NCBI RefSeq assembly: GCF_008704495.1
Contig: NZ_CP023699.1
Location: 1,116,001-1,180,000 of the forward strand
From: Streptomyces kanamyceticus
GTDB lineage: Bacteria; Actinomycetota; Actinomycetes; Streptomycetales; Streptomycetaceae
DNA: 64,000 nucleotides
Direction of reading: 5' to 3'
How positions within the stretch are numbered: position 1 is the first letter of the stretch; the number at the start of each line of letters is the position of its first letter. Positions 7,678 through 16,371 of the stretch are shown piece by piece. Both the position numbers and the translations under genes were made by a program. The notes beneath the pieces were generated by a model that searched no databases, was not told the DNA's origin, and saw nothing but the letters and a program-made list of their open reading frames with translations.

Positions 7678-10600
7678 ATGAGTTCCACGGCACCGAAGCG
7701 TGCGCCAAGACCCCTGCTCGTCCTCATCGCCCTGCTCGCCCTCGTCGTGGGCCTCGGCATCGGCGCCCCGCCCCGCGCCGAGGCCGCACCGGCCTTCCGT
7801 GTCCTGGTCTTCTCCAAGGTCACGAACTACGCCCACGACTCGATCCCCGCGGGCATCGAAGCGATCAAGAAGCTCGGCAGCGAGAACGGGTTCGAGGTCG
7901 AGGCCACCGACGACGCGTCGGCGTTCACCGACGCCAACCTCGCCCGCTTCCAGGCGATCGTGTTCAACAACACCAACTCCACTCCGGAGAAGGGCGATCT
8001 GCTCGACGCCGCCCAGCGCGCCGCCTTCCAGAAGTACGTCAGGGCGGGCGGCGGCTGGGTCGGCCTGCACGCGGCGTCGGCGAGCGAGCGCGACTGGCAG
8101 TGGTACGAGGGCCTGGTCGGCGCGATCTTCGACAAGCACCCCGCCGTACAGACGGGACGGGTGAAGGTGCTCGACCACGCGCACCCGTCCACCCAGGGGC
8201 TGCCCGAGCTCTGGGAGCGTACGGAGGAGTGGTACAACTGGCGCACCAACCCCACGGGGAAGGTGCACACCCTCGCTCAGGTCAAGGTGCGCGACGGTGT
8301 CACGGGCCTCGACGAGGGCGTCGACCAGCCCTGGTCCTGGTGCCAGAACTACGACGGCGGCCGCTCCTGGTACACGGCGGGCGGGCACGCCAAGTCGGCC
8401 TTCCAGGAGAAGGGTTTCCTGCGGCACGTCCTCGGCGGCATCCAGTGGGCGGCGGGCGACAAGCCGGGCGACTGCACCGCTACGAAGACGGGTGGTTTCC
8501 AGCGCACGCCCCTCGCCACCGAGGATCTCGCCGACCCGTTCGAGCTGGCCGTGGCACCCGATCGCCGGGTCTTCTTCATCCAGCGCACCGGGAAGCTCAA
8601 GATCATCGACCAGGAGACGCTGAAGGTCTCCACGGCGCTCGACCTCGCGTACACCCCGGAGATGACGAGCCAGTCGGACGGGCTGCTCGGACTCGCGCTC
8701 GATCCGAAGTTCAAGGACAACCACTGGCTGTATCTGCTGCACTCCGACAAGACCGAGAAACGCATCAACCTGTCGCGCTTCACCGAGGCGGGCGGAAAGA
8801 TCGATCCGGCCTCGGAGAAGCGCCTGTTGACGATTCCTACGTGGCGTGGCGAGGGCCGGGCGAATTCGCACATGGCGGGCTCGATCGCCTTCGACAAGAA
8901 GGGCGACCTCTACGTAGCGACGGGTGACAACACCGACCCGTTCGCCTCCGACGGCTTCACCCCGATCGACGAGCGCGAAGGGCGCCGCGCCTGGGACGCG
9001 CAGGGCACGGCGGGCAATACGAACGACCTGCGTGGAAAGGTCCTGCGGATCACGCCCAAGGACGACGGAACGTATGCCGTCCCTGCGGGGAACCTCTTTC
9101 CCGCGGGCACGGAGAAGACGCGCTCCGAGGTCTACGCGATGGGGCTGCGCAATCCCTTCCGGATCACCACGGATCCGCTCAGCGGCGCGCTCCTGGTCGC
9201 CGACTACGGGCCCGACGCCAGGAAGGCCGTCGCGGACCGGGGACCCGAGGGGACGGTCGAGTTCGACCGGATCACCGAGGCGGGCAACTACGGCTGGCCG
9301 TACTGCGTCGGGAACAACACCCCCTTCAACGACTACGACTTCGCGACCAAGACGCCGAAGGGGAAATTCGACTGCGCGAAGGTCGCCAACGACTCGCCGA
9401 ACAACACGGGGCTGCGGGACCTGCCGCCCGCGAAGGCCGCGAACGTCTGGTACGCGTACTCCGATTCACCGGAGTTCCCCGAACTCGGCACGGGCGGCGG
9501 CGGACCGATGAGCGGTCCCGTCTACGACTACGACGTCGACAACGCGTACAAGACAAAGTTCCCCGAGTACTTCGAGGGGAAGTGGTTCAACTACGAGCTG
9601 ACCCGGCAGTGGTTCAAGACCTTCTCGATCCAGGAGAAGGACCAGACGTTCACCGATCCGCGCTTCGAACCGGCGAAGAAGGGCGATCTGCAGTCCATCA
9701 ATTCCGTCTTCTCCGACATGAAGTGGAATCAGCCTTTCGACGCCGATTTCGGTCCTGACGGCGCTCTGTACGTCATCGACTTCGGGCTCGGCAGCGGCAC
9801 GGGCCGCGGCGGCAGCAACGAGGGCGCGGGCATCTACCGCATCGACTACGTGGCGGACGGACGGCTGCCCGACGCCCGGATCACGGCGACGCCGGACAAC
9901 GGAAAGGCACCCCTGACCGCGAAGTTCTCCAGCGAGGGATCCGGACTGCCCGGCGGCAAGCCCGTCACCTACGCGTGGGACTTCGACGGCGACGGCACAA
10001 CCGACTCGACCGAGGCGAACCCCACCCACACGTACACGAAGAAGGGCCAGTTCAGCGCCCGCCTCAAGGTCACGGGACCCGGTGACCTCAGTGCGCTCGC
10101 CGTACGCGACATCACGGTCGGCAACACGCGCCCCGTGGTGACCATCCAACAGCCGCCGAACGGCGGGACGTTCAGCTTCGGCGACACCATCCCGTTCAAG
10201 GTCAAGGTGACGGACAGGGAGGACGGGCCGATCGACTGCGGCAAGGTCGTCGTCCAGTCCCAGCTGGGGCACGACAGCCATCTGCATCCACTGGACAACT
10301 ACACCGGCTGCGCGGGTGAGATCGTGACGGACGCCGGGGACAGCCACGGTCCGGGACAGAACCTGTACTACGGCATCACCGCCCAGTACGAGGACAAGGG
10401 CGCGGGTGCCGTGCCCGCGCTGACGGGGTCGGCCTCGCTGACGCTGCGGACGTCGTTCCGTGAGGCCGAGCACCGCACCGCCACCGGCGGCGCGCACGGC
10501 GGGGCCGAGATCGGTGACCGGGCGGACGCGTCGGGCGGCAAGCGGCTCATCGAGATCGAGGACGGCGACTGGGTCTCCTTCGACCCCGTGCACCTCAAGG

Positions 10601-11145
10601 GCGTCGACTCCGTGACCGTCGGGGCGGCGTCGGGCGGGCTCGGCGGCGACGTCGAGTTCCGTGCCGGATCGCCCACGGGCAAGCTGCTCGGCAAGGTGAC
10701 CGTGCCGAGCACCGGAGGGTGGGGCGACTTCATCTCGCCGACCACCGAACTCGCCGACCACGACGGCACGACGAACCTGTACGCGGTCTTCACCAATCCG
10801 CGCTGGACGGCCGAGGGGCCCGACCTGCTCACGGTCGACTGGCTGCGCTTCAACGGCCCGGGCGTCGAGAAGTCCGCGGGCGCGAAGGTCTCGGTGACCG
10901 CCGCTCCCGACAGCGGCGCGCCGCCCCTCGCGGTGAAGCTCACGGGCAAGGTGCAGCTGCCCGCGGGCCGCACCGCCGCCTCCTACCACTGGGACTTCGG
11001 CGACAACACGAAGCCGTCCGGCGGCACGGAGGGCCCGACCGCCGACCACGCGTACGCGCGCGCGGGGGCGTACACCGCGCATCTGACGGTGACCGACGAC
11101 AAGGGCGACACGACCACCGGCGCCGTCCGGGTCACGGCGAAGTGA
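7678..11145 (+). CDS. secreted multidomain protein: ThuA, sugar dehydrogenase-like beta-propeller, two PKD domains, carbohydrate-binding module
   Basis: At 1155 residues, this begins with a signal peptide (cleavage likely after the Ala-rich PPRAEA, about residue 40). Next come a ThuA-like glutamine-amidotransferase-fold domain (about 40-255), a PQQ/sorbosone-dehydrogenase-type beta-propeller (about 265-715, with GLLGLALDPKF, YVATGDNTDP and GLRNPFRI), a PKD domain (about 735-825, with YAWDFDGDGTTDS), a CBM6-like module (about 935-1065) and a second PKD domain (YHWDFGDNTKPSG). The likely role is extracellular oxidation or binding of a sugar or glycoside; the substrate is unknown. ATG 7678 follows GGGAGCGCC and begins the signal peptide. 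The next gene, a Tat-exported TIM-barrel protein, starts 8 nt after the stop, so the two form an operon under the operator at 7565. Confidence 0.85.
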   Translation: MSSTAPKRAPRPLLVLIALLALVVGLGIGAPPRAEAAPAFRVLVFSKVTNYAHDSIPAGIEAIKKLGSENGFEVEATDDASAFTDANLARFQAIVFNNTNSTPEKGDLLDAAQRAAFQKYVRAGGGWVGLHAASASERDWQWYEGLVGAIFDKHPAVQTGRVKVLDHAHPSTQGLPELWERTEEWYNWRTNPTGKVHTLAQVKVRDGVTGLDEGVDQPWSWCQNYDGGRSWYTAGGHAKSAFQEKGFLRHVLGGIQWAAGDKPGDCTATKTGGFQRTPLATEDLADPFELAVAPDRRVFFIQRTGKLKIIDQETLKVSTALDLAYTPEMTSQSDGLLGLALDPKFKDNHWLYLLHSDKTEKRINLSRFTEAGGKIDPASEKRLLTIPTWRGEGRANSHMAGSIAFDKKGDLYVATGDNTDPFASDGFTPIDEREGRRAWDAQGTAGNTNDLRGKVLRITPKDDGTYAVPAGNLFPAGTEKTRSEVYAMGLRNPFRITTDPLSGALLVADYGPDARKAVADRGPEGTVEFDRITEAGNYGWPYCVGNNTPFNDYDFATKTPKGKFDCAKVANDSPNNTGLRDLPPAKAANVWYAYSDSPEFPELGTGGGGPMSGPVYDYDVDNAYKTKFPEYFEGKWFNYELTRQWFKTFSIQEKDQTFTDPRFEPAKKGDLQSINSVFSDMKWNQPFDADFGPDGALYVIDFGLGSGTGRGGSNEGAGIYRIDYVADGRLPDARITATPDNGKAPLTAKFSSEGSGLPGGKPVTYAWDFDGDGTTDSTEANPTHTYTKKGQFSARLKVTGPGDLSALAVRDITVGNTRPVVTIQQPPNGGTFSFGDTIPFKVKVTDREDGPIDCGKVVVQSQLGHDSHLHPLDNYTGCAGEIVTDAGDSHGPGQNLYYGITAQYEDKGAGAVPALTGSASLTLRTSFREAEHRTATGGAHGGAEIGDRADASGGKRLIEIEDGDWVSFDPVHLKGVDSVTVGAASGGLGGDVEFRAGSPTGKLLGKVTVPSTGGWGDFISPTTELADHDGTTNLYAVFTNPRWTAEGPDLLTVDWLRFNGPGVEKSAGAKVSVTAAPDSGAPPLAVKLTGKVQLPAGRTAASYHWDFGDNTKPSGGTEGPTADHAYARAGAYTAHLTVTDDKGDTTTGAVRVTAK

Positions 11146-11153
11146 GGGCGGCC

Positions 11154-12059
11154 ATGAACGGATCAGCGAACGCGTCACGCCCGGGTGGCACGAGACGCGC
11201 CTTTCTCCGTACGGCCATCGGTACGTCGGCCGGTACGTCCCTGGGGCTCGCGGCAGCCGTCGGCGGGGCGTCGCCCGCGCGGGCGGCGGAGCACGGGCAC
11301 CGGCGGCGCATCCCGCGCGGCGGCATCGGAATGCACCTCTACACGATGCGCGACGTCCTCGCCGAGGACTTCGCGGGCACCCTGGAGCGGCTCGCCAAGA
11401 TCGGGTACGCGACCGTGGGCGTCAGCGGCCGGCACGGGTACGGCGCGGGGGACATCCGCGGGATGCTCGACGCGACGGGCCTGCGGGCGGTCCTCGAACA
11501 CGTCGCGTACACCACGCTCACCGGCAGCGGACTGGCCGGGGCGCTGGACGATCTGCACACCCTGGGCGCCCGGTGGCCCGTGGTGCCCAGCCTGCCGGGG
11601 GCATTGCACACGCCGGACGGATTCCGCGAGGCGGCAAGGCAGTTCAACCGGATCGGGCTCGCCTCGCGCGAGGCGGGCCTCGGCCCGGTGCTGTTCCACA
11701 ACCACGGCACGGACCACGTGGTGGTCGACGGCGTGAACCTGTACGACGTCCTTCTCGCCGAGACCGATCCCGCTCTTGTCGCCTTCGAACTGGACGTCTA
11801 CTGGGCGGTGAAGGGCGGCGCCGATCCGGCGACGTACTTCCGCCGCCATCGGCACCGCTTCCCCGCCCTCCATGTGAAGGACATGGCGCCGGACGGCGGC
11901 TTCGCCGACGTCGGCTCGGGGACGCTCGACTTCGCCGCGATGTTCGCCCACGCGCGCGTGGGCGGCGTACGGCAGTGGCTCGTCGAGCACGACACCCCGG
12001 CGGATCCGTTCGCCACGGCGCGGAACAGCTACGCGTATCTGGCCGCGCTGCGCTACTGA
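11154..12059 (+). CDS. Tat-exported sugar phosphate isomerase/epimerase-like TIM-barrel protein
   Basis: This is a 301-residue protein with a Tat signal: TRRAFLRTAIG followed by a hydrophobic stretch and AARA-type cleavage near residue 45. The rest is a xylose-isomerase-like (AP_endonuc_2) TIM barrel with metal-ligand-type positions in LFHNHGTDH, FELDVYW, LHVKDM and WLVEHD. This group includes isomerases, epimerases and lyases acting on keto-sugars. Export of such an enzyme together with the ThuA/dehydrogenase protein suggests sequential action on an oxidised sugar outside the membrane. That is inference, and the exact reaction is unknown. The start ATG 11154 follows GAGGGCGGCC. Confidence 0.8.
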   Translation: MNGSANASRPGGTRRAFLRTAIGTSAGTSLGLAAAVGGASPARAAEHGHRRRIPRGGIGMHLYTMRDVLAEDFAGTLERLAKIGYATVGVSGRHGYGAGDIRGMLDATGLRAVLEHVAYTTLTGSGLAGALDDLHTLGARWPVVPSLPGALHTPDGFREAARQFNRIGLASREAGLGPVLFHNHGTDHVVVDGVNLYDVLLAETDPALVAFELDVYWAVKGGADPATYFRRHRHRFPALHVKDMAPDGGFADVGSGTLDFAAMFAHARVGGVRQWLVEHDTPADPFATARNSYAYLAALRY

Positions 12060-12069
12060 GCCCTACCGG

Positions 12070-12609
12070 CTACGCGACGCGCTTGTAGACGCGCTTGTAG
12101 AAGAGCGTCGTCGCGTGGAGCCCGCCGGCCGGGTCCGTCGCGTAGTCCGGGATGGTCCCGGCCCGGGTCCAACCCGCCTTCCCGTAAAGGGTTTCGGCGG
12201 GGCTGTCCGTCTCGGTGTCGAGGACGAGCAGGGTCACGCCCGCCTCCGCCGCCGCCTCTTCGGCGGCGGACAGGAGCGCGCGGGCCAGGCCCTGCCCGCG
12301 CGCGTCCGGGTGCACCATCAGCTTGGTGATCTCGGCGCGGTGGCGGCCGTTGGGCTTGTCCACGAAGGCGACGCCGACGGTGCCGGTGACGCGTTCGGCG
12401 TCGCGGGCCGCCCACACGGCGAGCCGTCCCTCGACGACCGCGGGGGCGAGCCCGCGCCACCAGGCGGCCGCGGCGGGCCCTTCGAGGCCCGCGAGGAAGC
12501 CGAGCGAGGCGCCGCCGCGCACCGTCTCGACCAGCAGCTCGGCCAAGTCGTCCGCACAGGCCAGGAGTTGACCGGAGGTGAGCCGGGTGACGGTGGACGG
12601 TCCGGTCAC
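12070..12609 (-). CDS. GNAT family N-acetyltransferase
   Basis: This is a 179-residue GNAT-fold acetyltransferase. The acetyl-CoA pyrophosphate-binding motif A is visible as ITKLMVHPDARGQGLARALL, and LYGKAGW matches the C-terminal motif B. The acceptor is unknown. Start GTG 12609 shares four bases (GTGA) with the stop of the XRE regulator, so the two are translationally coupled. The regulator therefore probably controls, or is functionally linked to, the acetyltransferase. It converges on the TIM-barrel gene with a 10-nt gap. Confidence 0.85.
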   Translation of the reverse strand: MTGPSTVTRLTSGQLLACADDLAELLVETVRGGASLGFLAGLEGPAAAAWWRGLAPAVVEGRLAVWAARDAERVTGTVGVAFVDKPNGRHRAEITKLMVHPDARGQGLARALLSAAEEAAAEAGVTLLVLDTETDSPAETLYGKAGWTRAGTIPDYATDPAGGLHATTLFYKRVYKRVA

Positions 12610-13169
12610 GGCGTCACCACCACCAGCGCGTACCGTACGGCCGTCTCTCCCTGGCAGCGGAACCGCGACGCGCCCCACAGGCGGAAGCGCAGGCAGTCCC
12701 CGGTGCGCAGCGTGTGCGCCTCCCCGTGGACCGTGACCTCCAGGGCCCCTTCGAGCACCCAGATGTGCTGTTCCAGACCCGGCACGGCCGGACGGTCGTA
12801 CGCGATGTCGGCGCCCGGCTGCAGTCGGCCCTCGACCAGTTCGCCGCGCATACCGGTGCTCGGCGGCGAGACCGACCAGCGCATGAAGCCCGCTTCGTCG
12901 TCCGTCCAGACGGCCTGGTCGACGGCGCGCACCAGCTGCGCGGGCTCGGCCTCGACCTCGCTCAGGAGCTGCGACATCGTCCGCTCGTAGACCGCGCAGA
13001 GCCGGTTCAGGAGGGCCGCGGTGGGGCTGATCTCCGCGCGCTCGGCGCGGGACAGGGTCGAGCGGCTGATCCCGCTCTGTTCCGCCAACTCGCCCAGGGA
13101 CCAGCCGCGTTCGGCACGCAGCTCGGCCAGCCGGGCGGCGAGGCGCGCGTCGACTCCATCGTGTTCCAT
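12606..13169 (-). CDS. XRE-family regulator with cupin sensor domain
   Basis: At about 187 residues, it has an N-terminal helix-turn-helix (LAELRAERGWSLGELAEQSGISRSTLSRAERAE, about residues 10-45) and a C-terminal cupin (about 115-185, with QHIWVLEGALEVTVHGE and LRTGDCLRF). This layout is common in small-molecule-responsive repressors such as those for amino-acid or polyamine metabolism. The ligand is not predictable. I prefer ATG 13169; an in-frame GTG at 13178 would add three residues. The stop overlaps the GNAT start by four bases. Confidence 0.85.
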   Translation of the reverse strand: MEHDGVDARLAARLAELRAERGWSLGELAEQSGISRSTLSRAERAEISPTAALLNRLCAVYERTMSQLLSEVEAEPAQLVRAVDQAVWTDDEAGFMRWSVSPPSTGMRGELVEGRLQPGADIAYDRPAVPGLEQHIWVLEGALEVTVHGEAHTLRTGDCLRFRLWGASRFRCQGETAVRYALVVVTP

Positions 13170-13241
13170 ATTCGGCACGTTATCCCGGATCTGGGAATTC
13201 CGGCAACCGGGGGGCCGCTCCTGGCAGGCCGGGATGCTCCG

Positions 13242-14096
13242 TCAGTCGTGCGCGGACACCGCCCCGAGCAGTTCCCTGATCCGTCCGGTCGCCGTGCGGA
13301 ATTCGGGAGACACGAGCGTGGCCGCGTACTCCCGTTCCGGCGGAAGGCCGACCTCGATCACCTCCGTGACCGTGCCGGGGCGCGGGCTCATCACGACGAC
13401 GCGGTCCGCCAGGTAGACCGCTTCCGGGATGGAGTGCGTCACCAGGAGGACCGTGGTGCCGGTCTCGCGCCAGATCCGGTTCAGCTCCACGTTCATCTGC
13501 TCGCGCGTCAGCGCGTCCAGCGCCCCGAACGGCTCGTCCATGAGCAGCACGGGCGGCTCGTGCAGCAGGGCGCGGCAGAGCGCGACCCGCTGCTGCATGC
13601 CGCCCGACAGCTCGTGCGGATAGGCGTCCTCGAAGCCGTCGAGCCCGGTCATCCGGATCAAGTCGTCGGCACGCGCGCGTGCCCGCGCGGCGGGCATCTT
13701 CCGCATCTCCGCCTGGAGCAGGATGTTGCGCCGCGCGGAGCGCCAGTCGAGGAGGGCGGCGCGCTGGAAGACGTAGCCGATGTCGCGCCGCGGCCCGCGC
13801 ACGTGCTCGTCGCCGATGAGCACCTCCCCCGAGGACGGCGTGAGCAGCCCCGCGACCAGTTTGAGCAGCGTGGACTTGCCGCATCCCGAAGGGCCGACGA
13901 TCGCCACGAACTCGCCTGCGCCGATGTCGAGCGAGACGTCCCGCAGCGCGGTGACGTCCTTCCTCTTCGTACGGAAGCGGACGGCGACGTCGCCGAGCCG
14001 CACGGCGGGCCGGGCAGCCATGTCCTCCCCTGTCATGACGTGCGATGCGGTGACGTCCTGTGCCGTCGCGAGCGTGGCGTCCTTGGGCATGCTCAT
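13242..14096 (-). CDS. ABC transporter ATP-binding protein (SsuB/TauB/ThiZ-like)
   Basis: This 284-residue cytosolic ATPase has Walker A GPSGCGKSTLL, Q-loop YVFQ, signature LSGGMQQRV, Walker B VLLMDEPFGALD and switch His (VTHSIPEA). It energises the permease and binding protein encoded directly upstream (order on the minus strand: permease, binding protein, ATPase). ATG 14096 overlaps the stop of the binding protein gene as ATGA. The C-terminal region after the switch is typical in length for nitrate/sulfonate/taurine-type importers. Confidence 0.9.
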   Translation of the reverse strand: MSMPKDATLATAQDVTASHVMTGEDMAARPAVRLGDVAVRFRTKRKDVTALRDVSLDIGAGEFVAIVGPSGCGKSTLLKLVAGLLTPSSGEVLIGDEHVRGPRRDIGYVFQRAALLDWRSARRNILLQAEMRKMPAARARARADDLIRMTGLDGFEDAYPHELSGGMQQRVALCRALLHEPPVLLMDEPFGALDALTREQMNVELNRIWRETGTTVLLVTHSIPEAVYLADRVVVMSPRPGTVTEVIEVGLPPEREYAATLVSPEFRTATGRIRELLGAVSAHD

Positions 14097-15121
14097 CCCT
14101 TGATCCCCTTGGCCGAGTCCCAGTAATCCGTCACGGACTTGGGCTCCTCGACCAGGCCCGCCTCGGCGAAGACCTCGATGGTCTGCTTCCAGTCGGCCGC
14201 CGTGTTGGCGCCCGGCGCCTTGCCCTCGGTGGCGTCGGTGTGCAGCAGGGTCAGCGTCGTCTCGAACTGCTCCGACAGCACCTTCTTCGGAGGGAGTTGC
14301 TCGGAAGCGCCCTCCATGGCGGCGACCGCGGGCCCCGGGCTCCGCTGCGCCGACGCCCACGCCTCGCTCACCGCCGCCGTCATCCGCTTCGCCAGATCGC
14401 CCCTGCCCTGCAGGGTCTTGGGGCCCGCGATGAGGCCGTTGGAGTAGAAGTTCAGGCCGTGTTCGGAGAAGCGCAGATAGGAGACGTCCTTCGCCGCCTT
14501 GTTCTGCATGGTCGGGCCCTGGTCGCTCGCGTAGCCGAGCAGCGCGTCCGTCTTGCCGGAGATCACCGCGGCGATCTTCCCCGCCGGGTCGGTGTTCTGG
14601 ATCTTCACGTCCGACAGTTCCATGCCGTTCTTCGCCAGGAAGATCGGGAAGGTCTTGGTGAGCGCGTCGCCCGCCGTCCCCGCGATCGTCTTCCCCTTGA
14701 GCCCCGCGGGCGACGTGATGCCCTCCGCGTCGAAGAACTGCACGGAGGCGGGCGTCGTCTGCAGGAACACGCCGAGGCTCTTCACCTTGACGCCCTGATC
14801 GACACCGGCGAGCACGGCGGGGGTGTCGGCCCAGCCGAAGTCGGTCTGTCCCGCGCCGGTGGCCTGCACGGTCTTCTGCGAACCCTGGCCCGCCCTGATC
14901 TCCAGGTCGATGCCGTGCTTCTCGAAGATCTTCTGCTTCTTGCCGAAGTAGAACGGCGCGTGCTCGCCGTACGGATACCAGTTGAGCGTCAGCGTCACCC
15001 TGTCGAGCTTCTTGCCGGAGTCGCTGGTGCTCGTCCTGGCGTCGTCGCCGCCACAGGCCGTCGCGGTCACCGCGACGAGCGCCAGGGGGATGAGGCCGGT
15101 GAGCAGTCTGCGCGCGTGCAT
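14093..15121 (-). CDS. NMT1/SsuA-family substrate-binding lipoprotein
   Basis: At 342 residues, this has a lipoprotein signal (MHARRLLTGLIPLALVA ... TACGGD; lipobox Cys near residue 23). The NMT1/THI5-like periplasmic-binding fold follows, with LTLNWYPYGEHAPFYFGKKQ, FGWADTPAVLAGVDQGVKVK and AGTAGDALTK. Relatives import thiamine pyrimidine precursors, nitrate, alkanesulfonates or taurine. The opening NWYP...HAPFY pattern resembles the pyrimidine-precursor binding proteins most, but the ligand is not proven. It should be anchored to the outer face of the membrane and feed the permease and ATPase of the same operon. Confidence 0.87.
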   Translation of the reverse strand: MHARRLLTGLIPLALVAVTATACGGDDARTSTSDSGKKLDRVTLTLNWYPYGEHAPFYFGKKQKIFEKHGIDLEIRAGQGSQKTVQATGAGQTDFGWADTPAVLAGVDQGVKVKSLGVFLQTTPASVQFFDAEGITSPAGLKGKTIAGTAGDALTKTFPIFLAKNGMELSDVKIQNTDPAGKIAAVISGKTDALLGYASDQGPTMQNKAAKDVSYLRFSEHGLNFYSNGLIAGPKTLQGRGDLAKRMTAAVSEAWASAQRSPGPAVAAMEGASEQLPPKKVLSEQFETTLTLLHTDATEGKAPGANTAADWKQTIEVFAEAGLVEEPKSVTDYWDSAKGIKG

Positions 15122-15192
15122 GAGCGGCCCTTCTCGCGTACGGGAGTCGGTGCGTGGCGATGGAGGTGCGTGCCGATGGAGGTGCGGGTGGG

Positions 15193-16053
15193 TCAGTACG
15201 TGGTGGCGGCCGCGTCCCTGCGGCTGGCGTGCCACGGGAGCAGGAGCTTCTCGGCGATCTCGACGAGGACGAAGAGGACCACCCCGATCAGCGACATCAC
15301 GAGCAGCCCCGCGAAGAGCATCGGGGTGTCGAGGTTGCCGTTGGCCTGGAGGATCACATAGCCGAGCCCTTCGTTCGCGCCGACGAACTCGCCCACGACG
15401 GCGCCGGTCACGGCGAGCGTGACGGCCACCTTGAGTCCGGAGAAGAGGTGCGGCAGCGAGGCCGGGAAGCGGATCTTGAGGAAGGTCTGCCAGGGGCGTG
15501 CGCCCATCGTCGCGGAGAGCTGCAGCATCTCGGGGTCCACGGCCTTGAGTCCGGTGACCATCGAGATGACGACGGGGAAGAAGGCGATGAGGACGGCGAT
15601 GAGGATCTTGGGCGCGATGCCGAAGCCCAGCCAGACGACGAACAGCGGGGCGATGGCGATCTTCGGTACGACCTGGGCGAAGAGCAGGATCGGATACAGG
15701 GTCTTCTCGACGGTGGTCGACGCGACCATCAGGACGGCGGAGACGATCCCCACACCGACCGCGATGGCGAAGCCGATCAAGGTCTCGTACGTGGTGACCC
15801 AGCTGTGCTGCCAGAGGTAGTCGGGCTTGTCGATGATGACGTCGAGGGTCGCGCCCGGCGAGGGGACCAGATAGGGCTCGACCATGGCGGTGGCGGCGAT
15901 CAGCCACCAGGCGCCGAAGCAGACGAGCAGCAGCGCGAGCGGGCGCCAGCCGCGCTCGGCCGCTTCGGCGGCGCGCTGCCGGATGCCGGGGCGCTCCCGC
16001 TCGACAACACCCGCCGCCTTGCTGGGCGCTCGGGACAGTACGCGCTGGCTCAC
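15193..16053 (-). CDS. ABC transporter permease (SsuC/ThiX-like)
   Basis: This 286-residue integral membrane protein has about six transmembrane segments and the binding-protein-dependent transport inner-membrane (EAA) motif LQLSATMGARPWQTFLKIRF. It is the first gene of the importer operon; the binding protein follows after a 71-nt gap and then the ATPase. I chose GTG 16053 because GGGGAG lies six bases upstream. An ATG at 16071 would add six residues. The operon promoter and operator are at 16160-16219. Confidence 0.88.
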   Translation of the reverse strand: MSQRVLSRAPSKAAGVVERERPGIRQRAAEAAERGWRPLALLLVCFGAWWLIAATAMVEPYLVPSPGATLDVIIDKPDYLWQHSWVTTYETLIGFAIAVGVGIVSAVLMVASTTVEKTLYPILLFAQVVPKIAIAPLFVVWLGFGIAPKILIAVLIAFFPVVISMVTGLKAVDPEMLQLSATMGARPWQTFLKIRFPASLPHLFSGLKVAVTLAVTGAVVGEFVGANEGLGYVILQANGNLDTPMLFAGLLVMSLIGVVLFVLVEIAEKLLLPWHASRRDAAATTY

Positions 16054-16070
16054 GAGGAACTCCCCTGACA

Positions 16071-16110
16071 TTCGACGGACTTCGACGGGCTTCGGCGAAC
16101 TTCGGCGGCA
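16071..16110. repeat. four 10-bp tandem repeats in the permease leader
   Basis: TTCGACGGAC, TTCGACGGGC, TTCGGCGAAC and TTCGGCGGCA follow each other with an exact 10-bp period. They lie between the operator at 16160 and the permease start, so they would be in the transcribed leader. They are the main content, besides the promoter and operator, of the 318-base gap 16054-16371. Confidence 0.65.
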
Positions 16111-16159
16111 GGTGCGCAAGTGCGGAGGAAGCTGCGGAGGGGCAGCGGGGAAGCGCGTC

Positions 16160-16219
16160 CAGAAAGCGCTTTCTGGCAGGCTGTCGGCCACGCTAATGAC
16201 TGGCTCGCGGCAGGGTCAA
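16160..16219 (-). promoter_or_regulatory. promoter with LacI-type operator before the ABC importer
   Basis: Read on the minus strand: -35 TTGACC (16219-16214), an 18-nt spacer, -10 TAGCGT (16195-16190), then the palindrome CAGAAAGCGCTTTCTG (16175-16160) just downstream of the expected start of transcription. The core 12-mer and the promoter geometry match the site at 7521-7578, which suggests that one repressor controls both operons. Confidence 0.72.
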
Positions 16220-16371
16220 TAGGTCGGACCTGAGTTTCCGGGCCGGGGCCGCCGAGCCCGATTTCGTCTGCCCGTTGTCAGTGGTGACTGCCAGCATGGG
16301 TTGTCGGGCGGGGACAGCGGCTGAATGGGGGGCGGCATGCCGGGGAACAGGACGTGCGGACGGGACCGGTC

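Noticed and set aside
6423..8927. 834-codon plus-strand open frame
   Set aside because: It is antisense to the alpha/beta hydrolase and then out of frame with the ThuA protein; both of those have clear family motifs. Long antisense frames are expected at this G+C.
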